From: Stomoxys calcitrans
Taxonomy: Eukaryota; Arthropoda; Insecta; Diptera; Muscidae
Direction of reading: 5' to 3'
NCBI RefSeq assembly: GCF_963082655.1
Contig: NC_081554.1
Coordinates: forward strand, 59,332,933 to 59,396,932
Length of the DNA: 64,000 nucleotides
The notes under the pieces: generated by a model
Told to the model about the DNA's origin: nothing
What the model saw: only the letters and a program-made list of their open reading frames with translations
Databases searched by the model: none
Part shown: positions 52,740 through 63,500 of the stretch, piece after piece
Layout: the number at the start of each line of letters is the position of its first letter
How positions within the stretch are numbered: position 1 is the stretch's first letter
Position numbers and translations under genes: made by a program

Positions 52740-53585
52740 TAAAAGAAGCAGTTAAAACTATGAGTTTAAACAGTTCAGTGCTACCAAATTTAAGGTCACT
52801 TCTTCTCATTTCAAGTTATGGCAGCACTGTTCAAATGGAATAAGCTCCCACACCCCCATATTCAGGGCAATCCATATTTTTATGTAATTTTTTTCAGGAC
52901 AACAAAAAATTTCTGTTTTTTTTTATTTTAAGCTTCCCTTTTTGTGGAACACGATTGAATAGCAATTTATATTTTTTTGCCCATTTCACATCAGTTTTCT
53001 ATTTTTTACAATTGTTTTAACAATGTGTCCCTTTACGCAGTATGGACATTTTTATCATAAAACTATAAATTCACACTACTACAAAGAGTTTGCCAATTGT
53101 TAGTTTTTTCCCCACAGTACGGTGGCATGAACGATAAAATTCAAACAATAGCTACAATTTTAATTATTTGTAAAATTTTAACTTCCGCTATTTTGTGTTG
53201 TGTGCACATATTTCCTTTTGTTTGGTTATTCATTTCTTTTGTGGAAAAGTCCACTTTTGGAAGTGCACAAAGATTTCAATAAATTCAATAAGAAAACTAA
53301 AATTTATGAGTTTGGTGAATTTGAGAGGCGTGGTGATACCACTATAGGAGGGACAGTCTTTTAAGTTCGCCATTCCGTTCATAAAACTTTGAAATATTTA
53401 CAAAATACTCCATAAAGTCTATTAAGTCCTGATTATGCTCTATGTCGAAGGCTTTATCGATTCTGCAATCCGTTAGTCTGTCTTTACATTTGTCCGATTA
53501 ATTGTCCTTCTAGCCTGGAAAGCCAGACATTCCATCTTTTGATCTGTCTGTCTATCCGTCTATCTAGGGCAAGCTTTAGGTTGAA
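52740..53585. other. Unrecognised AT-rich DNA
   Basis: Long T-runs (52920, 52970) and low-complexity sequence. No frame or repeat landmark is supported; a tctgtctgtctatccgtcta stretch near 53545 resembles the HP gacggac block but lacks neighbours. Confidence 0.4.
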
Positions 53586-53588
53586 AAG

Positions 53589-53890
53589 GTGGAGGCTATC
53601 GTAGCGCAGAGTTTAGAATGTCCGCCTATGACGCTGAATGCCTGGGTTCGAATCCTGGCGAGACCATCAGAAAAATCCCCTCCTAATGCTGGCAAGATTT
53701 ATGAGGTACTATGCCATGTAAAACTTCTCTCGAAAGAGGTTTCGCTCTGCGGCACGCCGTTCTGACTCGGCTATAAAAAGCAAGCCCCTTATCATTGAGT
53801 TAAAAAACTTTAATCGCACTGCACTCATTGATATGTGAAAAGTTTGCCCCTGTTCCTTATTGGAATGTTCATGGGCCAATTTTGCATTTG
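53589..53890 (+). mobile_element. tRNA-derived SINE
   Basis: Head ggaggctatcgtagcgcaga, B box gggttcgaatcctggcgag, body catgtaaaacttctctcgaa, cggctataaaaagcaagccc, tail gttcatgggccaattttgca. A ~25-bp deletion removes the 'ttttcagcggtgg' part of the body. No clear target duplication; the right flank is altered by an RTE fragment. Confidence 0.85.
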
Positions 53891-54050
53891 GTATCCGATG
53901 ATGATGGCCATCCGATGATGATGGCCAATCCCTGACGATGGTACAGAATGTGTACGGCGTAGTAAAAACGAGGTCCACGTAACTGTAACCTGGAGGCGAC
54001 ATGTTGATTGGGAATGTTCATGGGCAACATTTGCATTCGCATTTGCTAGT
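53891..54050 (+). repeat. RTE fragment between two SINE tails
   Basis: After the SINE tail there is a tandem pair of gatgatggcca (53897-53930). Then ccaatccctgacgatggtac, matching the RTE at 15218, runs through its 'aacgaggtccacgtaactgta' equivalent, skips about 60 bp, and resumes with tggaggcgacatgttgatt. At 54017 a second SINE tail starts (gaatgttcatgggcaacatt, then tgcattcgcatttgc). Confidence 0.65.
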
Positions 54051-55205
54051 CGTACTCGCCTTTTTAACCCACTGGTATGCGTCTTCGTCCGCACTGTAGT
54101 ACTCTGATATCGGTACCTCCCTCATCTTCAGTCTTTCCAGTGTTTTGAGTAAAACTGATGACAGACTGATGGACCTGTTGTGATGTTGTTTTTTCCCCTC
54201 TTTGGCGATACAGATAGTTCTGGATTCTCTATATGCCGTTTCAAGGCATTTCTTCAATAGTTCCGGGAAGTTTCCGTGCAGTCCATTATTCACTAATTTG
54301 CCCATGAATATTCCATTAAGTAATAGGGGTAAGCTTCTCACATATCGATGAGTGCTGTCCGATTCAAGTTTAAGCTCAATATTAAGATGGGTCTCATTTT
54401 TATAACTGATTCCGAACGACTTGCCGCCGTGTGACAGCTCTTTCTGGAGAAGTTTTAACATCGCTGCCATACCAAATGGTACTAGCAGAGGAAAACCACT
54501 GCTGAAAATTTGCTCACATGTTCTTGTCAGGATTCGAATCCAGGCGTTCAGAGTCGAAGGTGGGCACGCTATCGCCTGTGGTACGGTGGTCTTCCGTCCT
54601 GCCGATTTAAATGGCTGGAAAATGCAAATCGCCCACAATATTTTCTACTTGTGGACAATGTTACCGATAGGGTCTTACTTATCGAAAGAGCTCCTGTGGG
54701 CATTGCGATATCTTTAACACTGATCTCCTACTGACTACCTAGAAATTCCAAAGTCTACAGGTTTCTCTCGGTGAAATCTCTACTTCTCCCTCAGAGAGCT
54801 TGGTGTGCTGGAATACTTAGAGAGCACTTTGAATTTATTTGCAAAATTGCACCCAGGAACTCATCTTAGCTCTTGCCGTCCCGTTCTTGAATCTGCCCAG
54901 GAGTCCACGATATTAACCCACCCCTTTGCAGTGTTATCGCTTTCCTTCTCACAAATCGCCTACACTATTTTCCACTTGTGAACAATGTTACGGATGCGGT
55001 CTTTCGTAGATAGGCTTCGTTTAGGCATTCCGTAGCAAAATCCACTGCGAGCTCCAATTCCCTTCCGCCTGGTATTGGCACTCTAGGGGACCCCAGCCCA
55101 TACATATGTTTCCTGAACTTCTCCCAGCTGGTCTTCTCGGCTTTCTGCACGGCTTCCTACTTCCCAGGACTGCATTGGTTCACATGTGGATGTAGTTTCC
55201 GTATA
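54051..55205 (-). mobile_element. LINE family B fragment: linker and RT fingers
   Basis: On minus: linker (KAEKTSWEKFRKHMYGLGSP; PGGRELELAVDFATECLNEA; LRKTASVTLFTSGK, 55150-54965), then FQPFKSAG (54612), a SINE insertion, and RT fingers NGLHGNFPELLKKCLETAYR, IAKEGKKQHHN, ISLSSVLLKTLERL, ending at DEDAYQWVKKA near 54055. Part of the linker is duplicated in tandem with a 325-bp offset (about 54629-54690 and 54954-55015). 3' sequence is missing. Confidence 0.7.
54296..54593 (-). mobile_element. tRNA-derived SINE in LINE B
   Basis: Complement order: ttgcccatgaatattccatt, cttctcacatatcgatgagt, gattccgaacgacttgccgc, aaaaccactgctgaaaattt, B box caggattcgaatccaggcgt, and head tacggtgg. It separates the LINE B FKSAG motif from NGLHGNF, as in the canonical 'GPDGI' region. 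Diverged more than the copies at 51-52 kb. Confidence 0.8.
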
Positions 55206-55217
55206 TATCCGAAGTTT

Positions 55218-55523
55218 GCAAAATGCAAATTTTGCCCATGAACATTCCACTAAGGAACAGGGGCAAACTTCTCATAAATCAGTGAGTGCAGTCCGATTCA
55301 AGTTTTTTAAGGTCAATGATAAGGGGCCTCCTTTTTATAGCCGAGTCCGAACGGCGTGCCGCAGTGCGACACGTCTTTCGAGAGAAGTTTTACATGGCAT
55401 AGTACCTCACAAATGTTGCCAGCATTAGGAGGGGAAAACCACCGTTGAAAATTTTTTCTGATGGTCTCGCCAGGATTCGAACCTAGGCGTTCAGCGTCAT
55501 AGGCGGACATGCTAACCGACATG
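55218..55523 (-). mobile_element. tRNA-derived SINE, head truncated, 8-bp TSD
   Basis: In complement: aaatgcaaattttgcccatg tail, then gggcctcctttttatagccg, gcgtgccgcagtgcgacacg, ttgccagcattaggagggga, B box caggattcgaacctaggcgt, tcataggcggacatgctaac. It stops before the A box. CGAAGTTT flanks both ends (55210-55217, 55524-55531), so the 5' truncation probably occurred at insertion. Confidence 0.88.
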
Positions 55524-55534
55524 CGAAGTTTATG

Positions 55535-57190
55535 TTTCCCCTATTTCCAATAGCATAATAATAGCGATGATATGCAGATATGCATATTCTTTTCAATTAA
55601 CCCATGTTGCGTATACGCAACCTAAACCATTGATGGTAATAAGTATTCGCACCATGGTACCACTAATATACTAAACTTAATTTTAATTGCCGTTTTAGTT
55701 ATTTCTATTTATTAGTGGGCCTGTGTCATGAAATTTTGATAACAAATTTTGGTCATAAGACAATTAAAAACTCATTTATATTAATGTAGCACCTCATAAA
55801 GTTTCTTGCACCACCCCATTGCATAAGGCTTTCTGTGGCCCTCCTACCAGCTACCACGCACCAGAAGCATGCAATGCAATTACTGCCATCTAAGAAGATG
55901 CGCAAGTGGAGCACATCAAGGACAGGAGGTTGGCAGACGACAGACGGCAGACATATTGCGAGGCCATAACACAATTAAAACTCATAAGTTTTTAGCCAAC
56001 TTTTTTCCTCTACATCTTCCACTTCTTGGCTGCTTTCTAATGTATTTTAACTAATGATGCCACTTAATAGGGCCATCTTGTGATGGCAGGCATTGTGGCT
56101 GGCAGATGTTGCAATATAACGAAAGTCCTTTATTATATTAAAACACCCCATGGTGAAGCGCCAAGAGGACGCAATACTTTGGAGATCCTATTCCCAATGG
56201 CATAGTAGTGACATAGTGTGTTGTATACTTGGGTGTAAAGGCATTGCCGAGAAAAAAGTTGGTGGGTGCAACCTTAATATTCGCATACTTAAGTCCCTTG
56301 GCTTGACATGCAATATGTTGTTGTATGCATAGCAAAAAAGAGAGAAAAAAAAAGAAAACTTGCCTCCATTTGCCAGGAATCTTAAAACAATATCTCAGGA
56401 ACTTATACCCCAGAAACTAAGAGGGTATGCAATGCAAAATTGTTGTTGAAGCCTTGTCAAGCAAAGGCAAGAGGCTGCAATAATAACACAGGCTTTGCTA
56501 TTAGATGACTGGGCATTGCTGCTGCTGCTTGCTTCGGCTTCGGCTTCTGGTATATGCAGACAACCCGCTGTCATCTATACCACACTCCAAGCTTGATTTG
56601 GTTGTCGTCTGAAAAATGCAATATGCCAAATAAAATGTTAACGACCGCATTTGTTTAAGAGAGCTCATGAACTCACCCGGTGAAGTTGTAGTGGTGAAGG
56701 CAACAATAGCAGCATCCAGCATCCAGGATATTAATTTTGAAAATTCCAAAAACTAATATAACGTTGGCGATGCCTTGTTAAGAGCCATGACATCGTCATG
56801 GTGGCATATTTCCCTATAAAGTTGAAATGAAGGTAAAGCTGCTGATGTTTGGCATCATTAGAAGGAACAACGAATAGAATTACTATGTAATCGTAGAGGC
56901 TTATAATGAAAAGATCCAAAGAAAGACCTCAAAGTAACAAAAGCGAGTAAAACGGTCGAGTAAAAAATTAGCATAGCTATTACCATGGATCAGGCCAAGA
57001 ATCATGACCTTTTAGATACCTGAAGGCGATGGCAACGGACACCATGGTCAATGTGGTAGCCAGGATACAAACAATAGAGGTGAGTCACTTTTTAGTTACA
57101 TAATGTCGTGAATAGCAGTGATTCTGTCAAAATCTCTCTGTCAAAGTCTCCGGTTGAGCACGAGGTAGGAGTAAGCCATAGAGGAATCGC
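55535..57190. other. Unrecognised non-coding DNA
   Basis: No transposon landmarks and no convincing reading frame. Small CTG/TTCGGC runs near 56518-56545 (tgctgctgctgcttgcttcg) are the only local structure. It is the longest stretch in the window with no element recognised. Confidence 0.45.
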
Positions 57191-57194
57191 AAAA

Positions 57195-59395
57195 AAACTA
57201 ACTGGAATAGGTTCAGGGAACATGTGCAGAGGCTTGGGTCCCTTGGGGCTGCTAGATCATATGGAGCTGAAGTCCCTAGTGGGTCCTGTTACGGAGGACC
57301 TAGGCGAAGCCTTTTGAAAGAGCCGTGATAAATTTAGTGGAGCCCTCGGCAGGTTCAAGAAGGAGATCAGGAGAGTAATTTGGATTTGTGGGGCAAAGTC
57401 CTGAGGAGAATTTGAGGGCTCTAGGTTGCGCAAGAGCTCTTGAAGGACCCCAGCATGCCAACCAGGAGACATTGGAACTACTAATGGGAACGCACCTTCC
57501 AGGTAGTCAGAAGTAGGTCAGAGATGAAAATATCATTATAGACAAAGGAGCTTCATCTATAGAAAACCCCATCCGTGACATTGTCGAAGGGGGAAGATAG
57601 CATAAGCGATTCGCACATACCAGACATTTACATCAGCTTGACTGGGTGGGACTATCCAGGCAGTGGTGCAGTAATCGCTTCGATTACCACTGCCCTGGCT
57701 GGAATGGACTTTCATGCCAAAGCTGGCATTGTCCTACATACCGAGGGCATGGGTCAAGGTAGTCTTGATCCTCAAGGCGGGAAAAAAAGCATCACGCAGG
57801 ATTATAGTCCCATCAGTCAGTTATCGTTTCTACTCAAAATACTGGAAAGACTGATAGACCTGATGTTAAGCGGGGGGAGGAGCGCAGCATGAATACCTCA
57901 AGGCTATATCGATGAAGACGTCCCTCTATGAAGTCAGACGAGAGGTACAGACGTCTCTCCAACAGAAAGAGTACCCTCAGGCGGCCTTCCGGGATATTGA
58001 TGAGGCATTTAATAGAAATAGGGTTGATAATCGCAGACCTGGACCGCAAGAGAGTTAACCTGAGTATCTCTCGGTGGACGCATTGTAAGCTATGTGGCAA
58101 CATTACCAACGCGGGCTTGGAGGATAGTGTCGTCAACAGGAGAGTGAGCGTTTCTATATAAAATACTGGAAAGACTGAAAGACCTGATGTTAAGTGAGGG
58201 GGAGGAGCGTAACATGCATATCTGCATGGTATATCCATGGAGACGTCCCTCTATGAAGTCATACGAGAGATAGAGACGTCTCTCCAACGGAAAGAGTAAC
58301 CTCATGCGGCCGTCTTGGATATTAAGGAGGCATTTAAAGGAAATAGGGTTGATAATCGCATACCTGGACCCCGCGAGGGTAAAACCGAGTTCCTCTCGGT
58401 GGACGGTTTGTAAGCCACGTGGCAACATTACCAACGCGGGCTTGGAGGATAGTGTAGTAAAAAGGAGAATGACAACACCTCAGGAAGGGGTGTTCTCGTC
58501 GATTCTCTGGAACCAAGTGATAAACGAAATCCTGTTGGATCTGAAAAGGGAGAATAATGTACAATATATTCGCCAAATTTCTGTCGACGATCAGCGAGAA
58601 CTGGGGAGACTCTCGAGTTGGGATACGAGAATGTGTTGAAAATGAATCCAGTGAAGACGATGGTGATTCTCTTCTCTCGGAGATATAAAATACCGGACTG
58701 TAACCGTCCCTTTTTGGACGGGATAGCCCTGCACTTGGCGAAGCAGTCAAAATATCCAGACCTAGTCATCGATTCCAAACTGTCCTGGAAAATGAATACG
58801 CAGAAGAGTATCCAAAAAGTGCCGAGGGCCTTCTACTCATGCAGAAGGATGTTCGGTTGGATTTGTATGATTTACACATATGTACACGGCCATTGTGACA
58901 CCAGTGCTCTGATATGGTAGAAGGTTATGGAGAAGGGGAATCGCAACAGGGTGTTGCAGGAGTTCCGCAGGCAGGTATGGAAATTATACTAGATATGCAA
59001 CCTTTTGAGGTCTATTGTATATTCGGAACTGCACTACCAAGAGAACTTGACAAGCTGAAGGAATGGGCCGACTGGGAAGGCTTTCAGTCTACCTGTCACC
59101 GAGATCAAATAGAAGATTTGGAGGCGAATGCAACGTTTGAAGAGGGTCAAAGCCCTAGGTCTTCAAAGTTAGTTCCAAGATAGAGGAAGGGGCTGGATTG
59201 GGGCATACTGCGAGGCATTCAACATCACTATGTCGTTGAGACTGCCTGACGTGGTTTTTCATGCGGAGGTCTGCGCCGTAGCAATAGTCGCATAGAAGCA
59301 CAAATAAATTTGAGAAGAGAGTTGCCGTCCTCAAAGCGTATGAGGTCAGTATAGCGGTCCTCATGGCCAGTGGGGTAGAGTGCGTAGCGGTTTAA
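57195..59395 (+). mobile_element. LINE family B copy with tandem duplication in RT
   Basis: Starts in the linker (T-x-W-N-R-F-R-E-H-V-Q-R, 57205-57235; GRFKKEIRR, 57345). RT fingers are seen as FHAKAGIVLHT and GKKSITQDYSPISQLSFLLK (57780-57840), block A-like FRDIDEAFNRN, a 324-bp repeat of that segment, block B PQEGVFSSILWNQVINEILL (58473-58535), thumb (RYKIPDCNRPFLDGIALHLA, then LVIDSKLSWKMNT, 58680-58800), and a decayed RNase H: GAGLGxYCEAFNITMSLRLP and FHAEVCAVAIVA (59190-59290). It ends at an HP element. YADD is not recognisable. Confidence 0.78.
57827..58472 (+). repeat. 324-bp tandem duplication inside LINE B RT
   Basis: Copy 1 is 57827-58150 and copy 2 is 58151-58472. Both begin with a tttcta...aaaatactggaaagactga phrase and contain agacgtccctctatgaagtc, acgtctctccaac, and cattaccaacgcgggcttgg. 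They differ at many positions (for example cattgtaagc and tttgtaagc), so the duplication is old relative to substitution. Confidence 0.88.
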
Positions 59396-59396
59396 A

Positions 59397-60396
59397 TGGA
59401 GGTATATTGATTTTGTCATTCCGTTTGCAACACATCGAAATATCCATTTCGGACCCTATACACGTATAGGGTCGTATACTATGACCCTATATAGACATGT
59501 CCGTCCGACATAGAGATATTAAGCTGACATTTTGCTTAGATTCTTCTTTCGTCTAAGTTCGAAAATGGGCTATATCGGACTATATCTTGATATAGCCCCC
59601 CTATAGACCGATCGGCCGATTTAGGGTCTTAGGCCCATAAAAGCCACATTTATTATCCGATTTTGCTGAAATTTAAGACAGTGAGTTGAGTTAGGCCCTT
59701 CGATATCCTTCATCAATTTAGTTCAGATCGGTCCAGATTTGGATATAGCTGCCATATAGACCGATCCTCCGATTTAGAGTCTTAGGCCCATAAAAGCCAC
59801 ATTTATTATCCGATTTTGCTGAAAAATAAGACAGTGAGTTGTCTTAGGCCCTTTGATATGTTTCTTCAATTTGGCTCTGATCGGTTCAGTTTTGGATATA
59901 GCTGCCATATAGACCGATTTCTCGATTTAAGGTTTTGGGCCCATAAAAGGCGCATTTATAGTCCGTTATCGCCGAAATTTGGGACAGTGAGTTAGGTAAA
60001 GCCTCTTGACAAACTTCTGCAATATGACACAGATCGGTCCAGATTTGGATATAGCTGCCATATAGATCGATCTCTCGGTTTTAGGTTTTGGGTCCATAAA
60101 AGGCGCATTTATTGTCCGATGGCGTTGAAATTTGAGACAGTGAGTTGTGTTAGGCTCTTCGAAGTCCATCTTTAATTTGGCTCAGATCAGTCCAAATTTG
60201 AATATAGCTGCCATATAGACCGATCTCTCGATTTAAGGTTTTGGGCCCATAAAAGGCGCATTTATCGTCCGTTGTCGCCCAAATTTGGGACAGGGAGTTG
60301 TGTTAGACTCTTCGACATTTTTCTGCAACTTAGCCCAAATCGGTCCAGATTTGGATACAGCTGCCATGTAGACCGATATCTCGGTCTACAAACTAC
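59397..60396 (+). mobile_element. HP element, far end first, cut by satellite
   Basis: Starts ggaggtatattgattttgtc, then catttcggaccctat with an inserted small palindrome (acccta-tacacgta-tagggt), agacatgtccgtccgac, and about five type-1 monomers (ctgccatatagaccgat at about 59745, 59905, 60055, 60210, 60360). It stops abruptly at 60396 at the first satellite unit. Confidence 0.7.
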
Positions 60397-61640
60397 CCAT
60401 CCCCAAGGGAAAGGGTACTAAACCCATACTACAACTACCCATCCCCAAGGGAAAGAGTACTAAAACTCACCATCCCAAAGAGAAAGGGTACTAAAACTAA
60501 CCATATTCTAGGGAAGGGAACCAAAACTATCCTTTCATAAGGGAAAAGGTATTAAAACTACCTTTTCGCGAGGAAAGGGTACTAAAACTACCCATCCCTA
60601 AGTTAAAGGGTACTAAAACTAAGGAGAGGGAGAGGGGACCAAAACTACCCTTTCGTAAGGGAAAGAGTACTAAAACTAACCATCTTCTAGGGAAGGGGAC
60701 CAAAACTACCCTTTCGTAAGGGAAAAGGTACTAAAACTACCATTTCGCGAGGAAAGGGTACTAAACCACCCATCCCTAAGCTAAAGGGTAGTAAAACTAA
60801 CCATCTTCTAGGGAGAGGGGACCAAAACTACCCTTTCGTAAGGTAAAGGGTACTAAAACTACCCTTTCGCAAGGAAAGTGTACTAGAACTACCCTTTCCC
60901 AAGGACAAGGGTACAAAAAGTACCCTTTTCCAAGGCCAAGGGTACTAAATCCACAATTTCCGAAGGGCAAAGGTACTAAAAATACCCTTTCCCAAGGGCA
61001 ATGGTACAAAAACTACCCTTTCTTAAGGGCAGGGGTCCTAAAACTAACCTTTCGCAAGGAAAGAGTACTAAAACTACCCTTTCGCGAAGAGAGGATACTA
61101 AAACTACCTTTTTCCAAGGGGAAAGATACTTAAAGTACCACTCCATACCAAAGCGTACCTAAAGCAACTTTTCCTAACAGCAAGGGTACTAAAACTACCT
61201 TTTCTTTAGGAAACGGGTACTGAAACTACAGTTTCCCAAGTTCCCAAGGGAACGGATTCCAAAACCTCCCTTTTCCAAGGGCAATTATACTAAAACTACC
61301 GTTTCCCAAGGGAAGGACGCCAAAACTACTCTTTCTCATGGGCAAGGGTACTAAAACTGCGCTTCCCCAAGGGAAAGGGTACTATAACTATCCGTGCCCA
61401 AGGGAAAGGTTCTAAAACTATCCTTTGCCAAGGGAAAATGTACTGAAACTACCTTTTCTCAAGGGAAAGAGTACTTAAACTACCCCTTTAGTACTAAAAC
61501 TACCTTTCCCCATGCGAAATGGTACTAAAAGTACCCTTTCCTAAGGAAAAGGATACTAAAACTACATTTCCCCAAGAGAAAGTTTACTAAAACTAACCTA
61601 AACCAAGTGGAAGGGCACAAAGATTACTCTTTCCCCACTT
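60397..61640. repeat. ~31-bp satellite with palindromic monomers
   Basis: About 40 units of consensus actaaaactaccctttccc aagggaaagggt, with 29-33 bp spacing. Each unit holds an imperfect palindrome, accctttcccaagggaaagg-gt. In the first 450 bp a higher-order pattern appears: accatcttctagggaaggg-gacc units recur near 60500, 60690 and 60802 between aagggaaaaggtactaaaac and gcgaggaaagggtactaaa units. The right edge decays near 61600-61640. No coding content. Confidence 0.92.
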
Positions 61641-61659
61641 TTTCGTTAGCCACTTCTTT

Positions 61660-62505
61660 TCAATTTACGTAAACTAAATAAATTTGTTTGGAAATTAACC
61701 CTACCTTTCCGATCTCACCTCCCAACTTAACGCTGTAGCTAATGAAACACAATTTCAGCAATTATTTCAAACATTCTTAAATCCCTGGGGAAAGATTGAT
61801 TCGCTAAGAAGAGCTCATTAACAGGTTCCTGAGTTCATTGTTGGCACTCATTTAAAATTATTTTCGTTTTTTTTTTAGATTTTCAGCATAACCCACGACA
61901 CCACAGTTTTACCCAGTTTCAGCAAAAATAATTGCAATTAACATCAATTGCTACACAAATAAAATGCAATTATGTGCACAATGTAATTGTAGCCGCTTTT
62001 CTACTTTTTATCCCCCATCCCCTCTCTTTGCACACAAAGGCAAAAACCAAGTTTTTCCTTCAAAAAATCCAAAAAAGAACGACGAAATCCCCAGCATTTC
62101 CCACAAACATAACAATAATAATAATAAAGCCGTTAGCAAGGGCCCGCTCAAGTGAGAAGTAAAAAAACGAAGGCATTAAAATAAACCAGAACGTAATGGC
62201 AAGAAAAACATTTTTATGGAGCATTTCAAATTGCCGGGCAGCATCAATGGTGCAAAAAAGGAAACGCAAAAGAATTAACAGAACTTCTTGACCGCAATGC
62301 ATTTGAAGCACTTTTCAGTAGATTTTACTCGAAATTAACGAAAACATTTCAAACAACACAAATGTCGACTTAAGCACGTTTTCGCGCATATTTTCCATGT
62401 ATTTAGTCAAACAGCAGAGCAAACGGCTGTGCCAGAGGCAAACGGCAATGGTGATATAGAGCAACCGACTATTGGCCGAAGGCTAAAGGACTCATTGAAA
62501 CAGTG
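61660..62505. other. Unrecognised AT-rich DNA
   Basis: AAT/ATA runs near 62110-62130 and polypyrimidine patches. Short frames of 63-85 codons show no family. No repeat landmark. Confidence 0.4.
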
Positions 62506-62507
62506 GG

Positions 62508-62817
62508 CAAATGCAAAATTTGCCCATGAACATTCCACTAAGGAACAGAGGCAAACTTCTCACATATCAATGAGTGCAGGCCGATTCATGTTTAAGCTCA
62601 ATGATAAGGGCCTCCTTTTTATAGCCGAGTCCAAACGGCGTGCCGCAGTGCGACACCTCTTTGGAGAGAAGTTTTTCACGACATAGTACCTCAGAAATGT
62701 TGCCAGCATTAGGAGGGGAAAACCACTGCTGATAATTTTTACTAATGGTCTCGCCAGGATTCGAACCCATTCGTTTAGCGTCATAGGCGGATGTACTAAC
62801 CTCTGCGCTACGGTGGA
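62508..62817 (-). mobile_element. tRNA-derived SINE, full length
   Basis: Complement order: aaatgcaaaatttgcccatg, acttctcacatatcaatgag, gcctcctttttatagccgag, ggcgtgccgcagtgcgacac, gttgccagcattaggagggg, B box caggattcgaacccattcgt, A box cctctgcgcta, end cggtgg. Possible diverged target duplication: actcattgaaacagtgggc on the left and actcctgggcagcgggc on the right. Confidence 0.9.
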
Positions 62818-62819
62818 CT

Positions 62820-63114
62820 CCTGGGCAGCGGGCAGCATTTCTAAAAGTTGGGGTATTTTTACCAAAAAAAAATATTTTTTTTCATATGAATGAAGCCTAC
62901 AGCAAAGAAATAATGCATTAAGTCGGATAGGCCGGATTTTTGATGCGCTATATGTATATGCTTCCCACTGAGAAGCAAAGCAAAGGCACTTTTAAAATAT
63001 CACCTAGATCGGAATAGTACCGCCTACCTCGCTGTATGGGATAACTATGAGCACGACAAAGGCTGAAACGTTGAGCTTCGATCTGTGTGGTGTTCATTGT
63101 TATCACGAAAAGGT
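62820..63114. other. Unrecognised DNA
   Basis: No landmark or supported frame, apart from an A/T homopolymer near 62860. Confidence 0.35.
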
Positions 63115-63500
63115 TAGCTGGGAGCTATCTGACGCTACCTCATGTTGCGGATAGTGAAATGCTCCGTAACAAGTAGCTGCAGTTGCGGTCAATCAGATGC
63201 ATCACGTGGAGAGTCTCAATAAGAGGCTTGGCGGCATCGGCTTACTCACTTACATACTAAGCGCCTATGGTAGTGGATATGCCAAGAGGCCTGTCGGCAT
63301 CGGCTTACTTACTTACCTGCTAAGTGCCTATGGTGCTGGATGTGCCAAGGCGAGTTATTGCCGCCTTTAAAAATCAATGACCGTTATGTTCGCACTGCGT
63401 TCGGTCCTATGGACCAAAATGAGCTTGCTCACCTACAGGAGCTCGAGGAGGATCGCAACCTCCACTTGCAAATGTTGCAACACAACCGCCTACCTAAGAT
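63115..63500 (+). repeat. RTE-associated 5' module with a 63-bp tandem pair
   Basis: A 63-bp unit (aagaggcttggcggcatcgg ... ggtagtggatatgcc) occurs twice, at 63221-63283 and 63284-63346. It is followed by gcgagttattgccgccttta, the module seen before the RTE endonuclease at 13.65 kb and at 47.47 kb, and then by the frame MDQNELAHLQELEEDRNLHL. No endonuclease or RT follows. Confidence 0.65.

Noticed and set aside
60797..61009. 70-codon frame with repeated WERV/FGN motif on the minus strand
   Set aside because: Read-through of the 31-bp satellite.
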